A program made the translations under genes and the position numbers. Positions 5,672 through 7,427 of a stretch of 7,427 nucleotides of DNA are shown one piece after another; the stretch's first letter is position 1; every line of letters begins with the position of its first letter. The notes under the pieces were generated by a model. That model had not been told where the DNA came from. It did not search any database and saw only the letters and a program-made list of their open reading frames with translations. Source of the stretch: Verrucomicrobiota bacterium (GTDB lineage: Bacteria; Verrucomicrobiota; Verrucomicrobiia; Opitutales; Opitutaceae); NCBI GenBank assembly GCA_030916665.1, contig JAUPWC010000126.1, positions 1 to 7,427 on the forward strand, in the 5' to 3' direction.

Positions 5672-7336
5672 ATGAAAACTCCCCGTCTGCTCCTCGCCCT
5701 CGGTCTTCTGTCTGCCGTCCTCCGGTTAAACGCCGCGCCGGTGGACTCCCGCATCTCCGCCGTCACGGTCTATCAGGACCGCGCGGTCGTCACCCGCACC
5801 GCCACGGTGCAGCTCGGCGGCGGCACGGCCGAACTGGTCTTCGCCAACCTCCCGCAGGCGCTCAACGAGCAGTCGCTGCAGGTCAGCGGCAAGGGCACGG
5901 CGCAGGCCAGCATCCTCGATGTCAGCGCGAAGCAGACCTACGTGGACTACACGCCCGACGCCCGCGTGAAGGAGCTCGAGGACCAGCTGAAGGCCTTCGC
6001 GAAGCAGATGCGCGGCCTCGACGACCGCGCCAACCTCCTGAACACGCAGCAGACCATGCTCGACCGGATGGAGACCGCACTCTTCGCCCCGCCGACCAAG
6101 GACGTGCCGCGGCCCGAACTGAACCAGTTCACCACCTCCCTCAACTTTCTCATCGAGCAGAAGGGCAAGCTCGTCACCGAACGCGCCACCCTCGACGAAC
6201 AGCGCGAGGAGCTGCAGAACAAGGCCAACACCGTGCAGGCCCAGCTGCAGCAGCTGCGCGGCGCCGGCGGCAAAGCCTTCAAGACCGTGACCGTGCGCGT
6301 GGCCGCCGCCCAGGCCGGCTCGCTTGAAGTCTCACTCGCCTACACTGTGCCCGGCGCCTCGTGGGTGCCGAGCTACGACGCCCGCGTCGCCAGCAGCGAG
6401 CGCACCCTGCAGCTCGACTACTTTGGCATCGTCCGCCAGAGCACCGGCGAGGATTGGAAGGACGTCGCCCTCACGCTCTCGACCGCCCGTCCCTCGCTCG
6501 GCGGCGCCGCGCCCGTGCTCAGCGTGTGGCAGCTGGATCTCTACAATCCGATCGCACTGCGGGAGCAGGAGGCGCGGGGTCGCCGCAACGAGATGATGAT
6601 GGCCAAGGCCGCCGCACCTGCCGCCGTGAACATGCAGACGCTCACGGGCAACGCCCTTGGCAACGAAGCGGACGATTTCAAGGACGCCACTTTCGCCGCC
6701 GCCACCATCGAAGCCGGTGCCACGAGCGCCTCGTTCAGGATCGCCGTCAGCTCCAGCATCCCGAGCGACAACTCGCCGCAGAAGGTCCCGGTCACCAGCG
6801 CCGCGCTCAAGGCCGTGCCCGAATACCTCACCGTGCCGAAGCGCCAGACCGCGGCCTTCCTCACGAGCAAGGTCGTCAACAGCTCCGAGTTCCCCCTGCT
6901 CGCCGGCGCGATGAACGTGTTCCTCGACGGCACCTTCGTCGCCACCAGCGGCCTGCGCACGGTCATGAGCGGCGAAAAGTTCGACCTCGCCCTCGGCGTG
7001 GACGACGGGATCGCGATCAAGCACAAGCGCGTGCAGAAGTTCACCGAGGACACCGGCCTCACCAACTCCGGCAAGCGCATCACCTACGAATACCTGATCA
7101 CGGTGCAGAACAACAAGAAGACCACCGAGCGGGTCATCGTCGCCGACCAGATGCCGCTGTCCCGCAACGAGAAGATCGTCGTGAAGCTGCTCTCACCCGA
7201 CACCAAGGACGTGAAGCCCACCGACGAGGGCACGCTCAAGTGGACGCTTGACCTCAAGCCCGGTGAAAAGCGCGAGCTGACCGTGAAGTTCACCGTCGAA
7301 TACGACAACACCGTGAACGTCGCCGGCCTGGAGTGA
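5672..7336 (+). CDS. Exported DUF4139 (mucoidy inhibitor A-like) protein
   Basis: A 554-residue protein of the MuiA/DUF4139 family. The family name comes from a mucoidy-inhibition phenotype; its biochemical function is unknown. A signal peptide is visible: K2, R5, hydrophobic LLLALGLLSAVL, and likely cleavage after A22 (NAA-P). The DUF4140-type N-terminal beta domain follows (about 26-80), with the signature ISAVTVYQDRAVVTR. Two coiled-coil helices cover about 99-136 and 150-196 (KLVTERATLDEQREEL, then Q-rich heptads). The DUF4139 beta-rich domain runs from about 205 to the end, with YTVPGASWVPSYDAR early and LKWTLDLKPGEKREL near the C-terminus. It ends in VAGLE, close to the usual family end, so it looks complete. 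The frame opens 28 codons earlier, but only the ATG at 5672 puts the signal peptide at the N-terminus. It follows the esterase gene by 87 bp and is closed by a terminator. Confidence 0.9.
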   Translation: MKTPRLLLALGLLSAVLRLNAAPVDSRISAVTVYQDRAVVTRTATVQLGGGTAELVFANLPQALNEQSLQVSGKGTAQASILDVSAKQTYVDYTPDARVKELEDQLKAFAKQMRGLDDRANLLNTQQTMLDRMETALFAPPTKDVPRPELNQFTTSLNFLIEQKGKLVTERATLDEQREELQNKANTVQAQLQQLRGAGGKAFKTVTVRVAAAQAGSLEVSLAYTVPGASWVPSYDARVASSERTLQLDYFGIVRQSTGEDWKDVALTLSTARPSLGGAAPVLSVWQLDLYNPIALREQEARGRRNEMMMAKAAAPAAVNMQTLTGNALGNEADDFKDATFAAATIEAGATSASFRIAVSSSIPSDNSPQKVPVTSAALKAVPEYLTVPKRQTAAFLTSKVVNSSEFPLLAGAMNVFLDGTFVATSGLRTVMSGEKFDLALGVDDGIAIKHKRVQKFTEDTGLTNSGKRITYEYLITVQNNKKTTERVIVADQMPLSRNEKIVVKLLSPDTKDVKPTDEGTLKWTLDLKPGEKRELTVKFTVEYDNTVNVAGLE

Positions 7337-7340
7337 ACGG

Positions 7341-7355
7341 ACCACAGATTGTGGT
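7341..7355 (+). other. Small ACCACA/TGTGGT hairpin before the terminator
   Basis: A perfect 6-bp inverted repeat (7341-7346 and 7350-7355) with a 3-base loop, 4 bases after the DUF4139 stop. It may help stabilise the 3' end of the transcript together with the terminator hairpin just downstream. Its ACCAC/GTGGT ends match those of the phased repeats earlier in the window, which may be coincidence at this length. Confidence 0.45.
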
Positions 7356-7359
7356 TGTC

Positions 7360-7388
7360 GAGGCGCACCGCGTGTGCGCCTCTTTTTT
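7360..7388 (+). terminator. Intrinsic terminator after the DUF4139 gene
   Basis: GAGGCGCAC (7360-7368) and GTGCGCCTC (7374-7382) form a perfect 9-bp GC-rich stem with a 5-base loop, followed directly by six T residues (7383-7388). It lies 23 bases past the stop codon at 7336. This is a textbook Rho-independent terminator for the + strand and marks the end of the esterase-DUF4139 transcription unit. Confidence 0.92.
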
Positions 7389-7427
7389 GTGCCCGCCCCG
7401 CTCACCCTCCTGATGGACAACGGCTCG

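Noticed and set aside
7413..7427. ATG near the window end that could start the next gene on +
   Set aside because: Only five codons (MDNGS) are visible, without a ribosome binding site, so nothing can be said.

Overview
The window is high-GC bacterial chromosomal DNA with seven complete protein genes. No rRNA, tRNA, transposase, phage gene or CRISPR array was recognised. My best guess at the source is a Verrucomicrobiota bacterium of the Opitutaceae type. The reasons are the GC-rich coding style, an exported SGNH esterase of the sialate O-acetylesterase family, a MuiA/DUF4139 protein, start codons without Shine-Dalgarno motifs, and intergenic ACCAC...GTGGT repeats of a kind I associate with Verrucomicrobia and Planctomycetes. 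No marker gene fixes the taxonomy, so this is inference.

Layout, left to right. (1) A shortened UvrC-type excinuclease subunit on + (39-1526). (2) On -, a small unrecognised helical protein (1623-1898) and a TspO/MBR tryptophan-rich membrane protein (1992-2477). (3) On -, a classical short-chain dehydrogenase/reductase (2740-3582) and a Dabb-family alpha-beta barrel protein (3670-3969). (4) On +, divergent from the Dabb gene, a secreted sialate O-acetylesterase-like enzyme (4055-5584) followed by an exported DUF4139/MuiA-like protein (5672-7336). The latter is closed by a strong intrinsic terminator (7360-7388). The last 39 bases hold nothing certain.

The genes do not form one pathway. The esterase and the DUF4139 protein may be co-transcribed and both appear to be exported, which would fit envelope or glycan processing. 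The - strand genes are general housekeeping or stress-type functions, separated by repeat-filled gaps.

Two things stand out. First, the UvrC keeps both nuclease active sites but lacks the four-cysteine iron-sulfur cluster, and also lacks roughly 110-120 residues between the UVR motif and the C-terminal nuclease. Second, three of the gaps between 1527 and 3669 hold a family of short elements in which CAC trinucleotides, then GTG trinucleotides, recur every 8-11 bp in mirror-image arrangement. Two copies 1 kb apart have identical 10-11/11-10 bp spacing although their bases have diverged.
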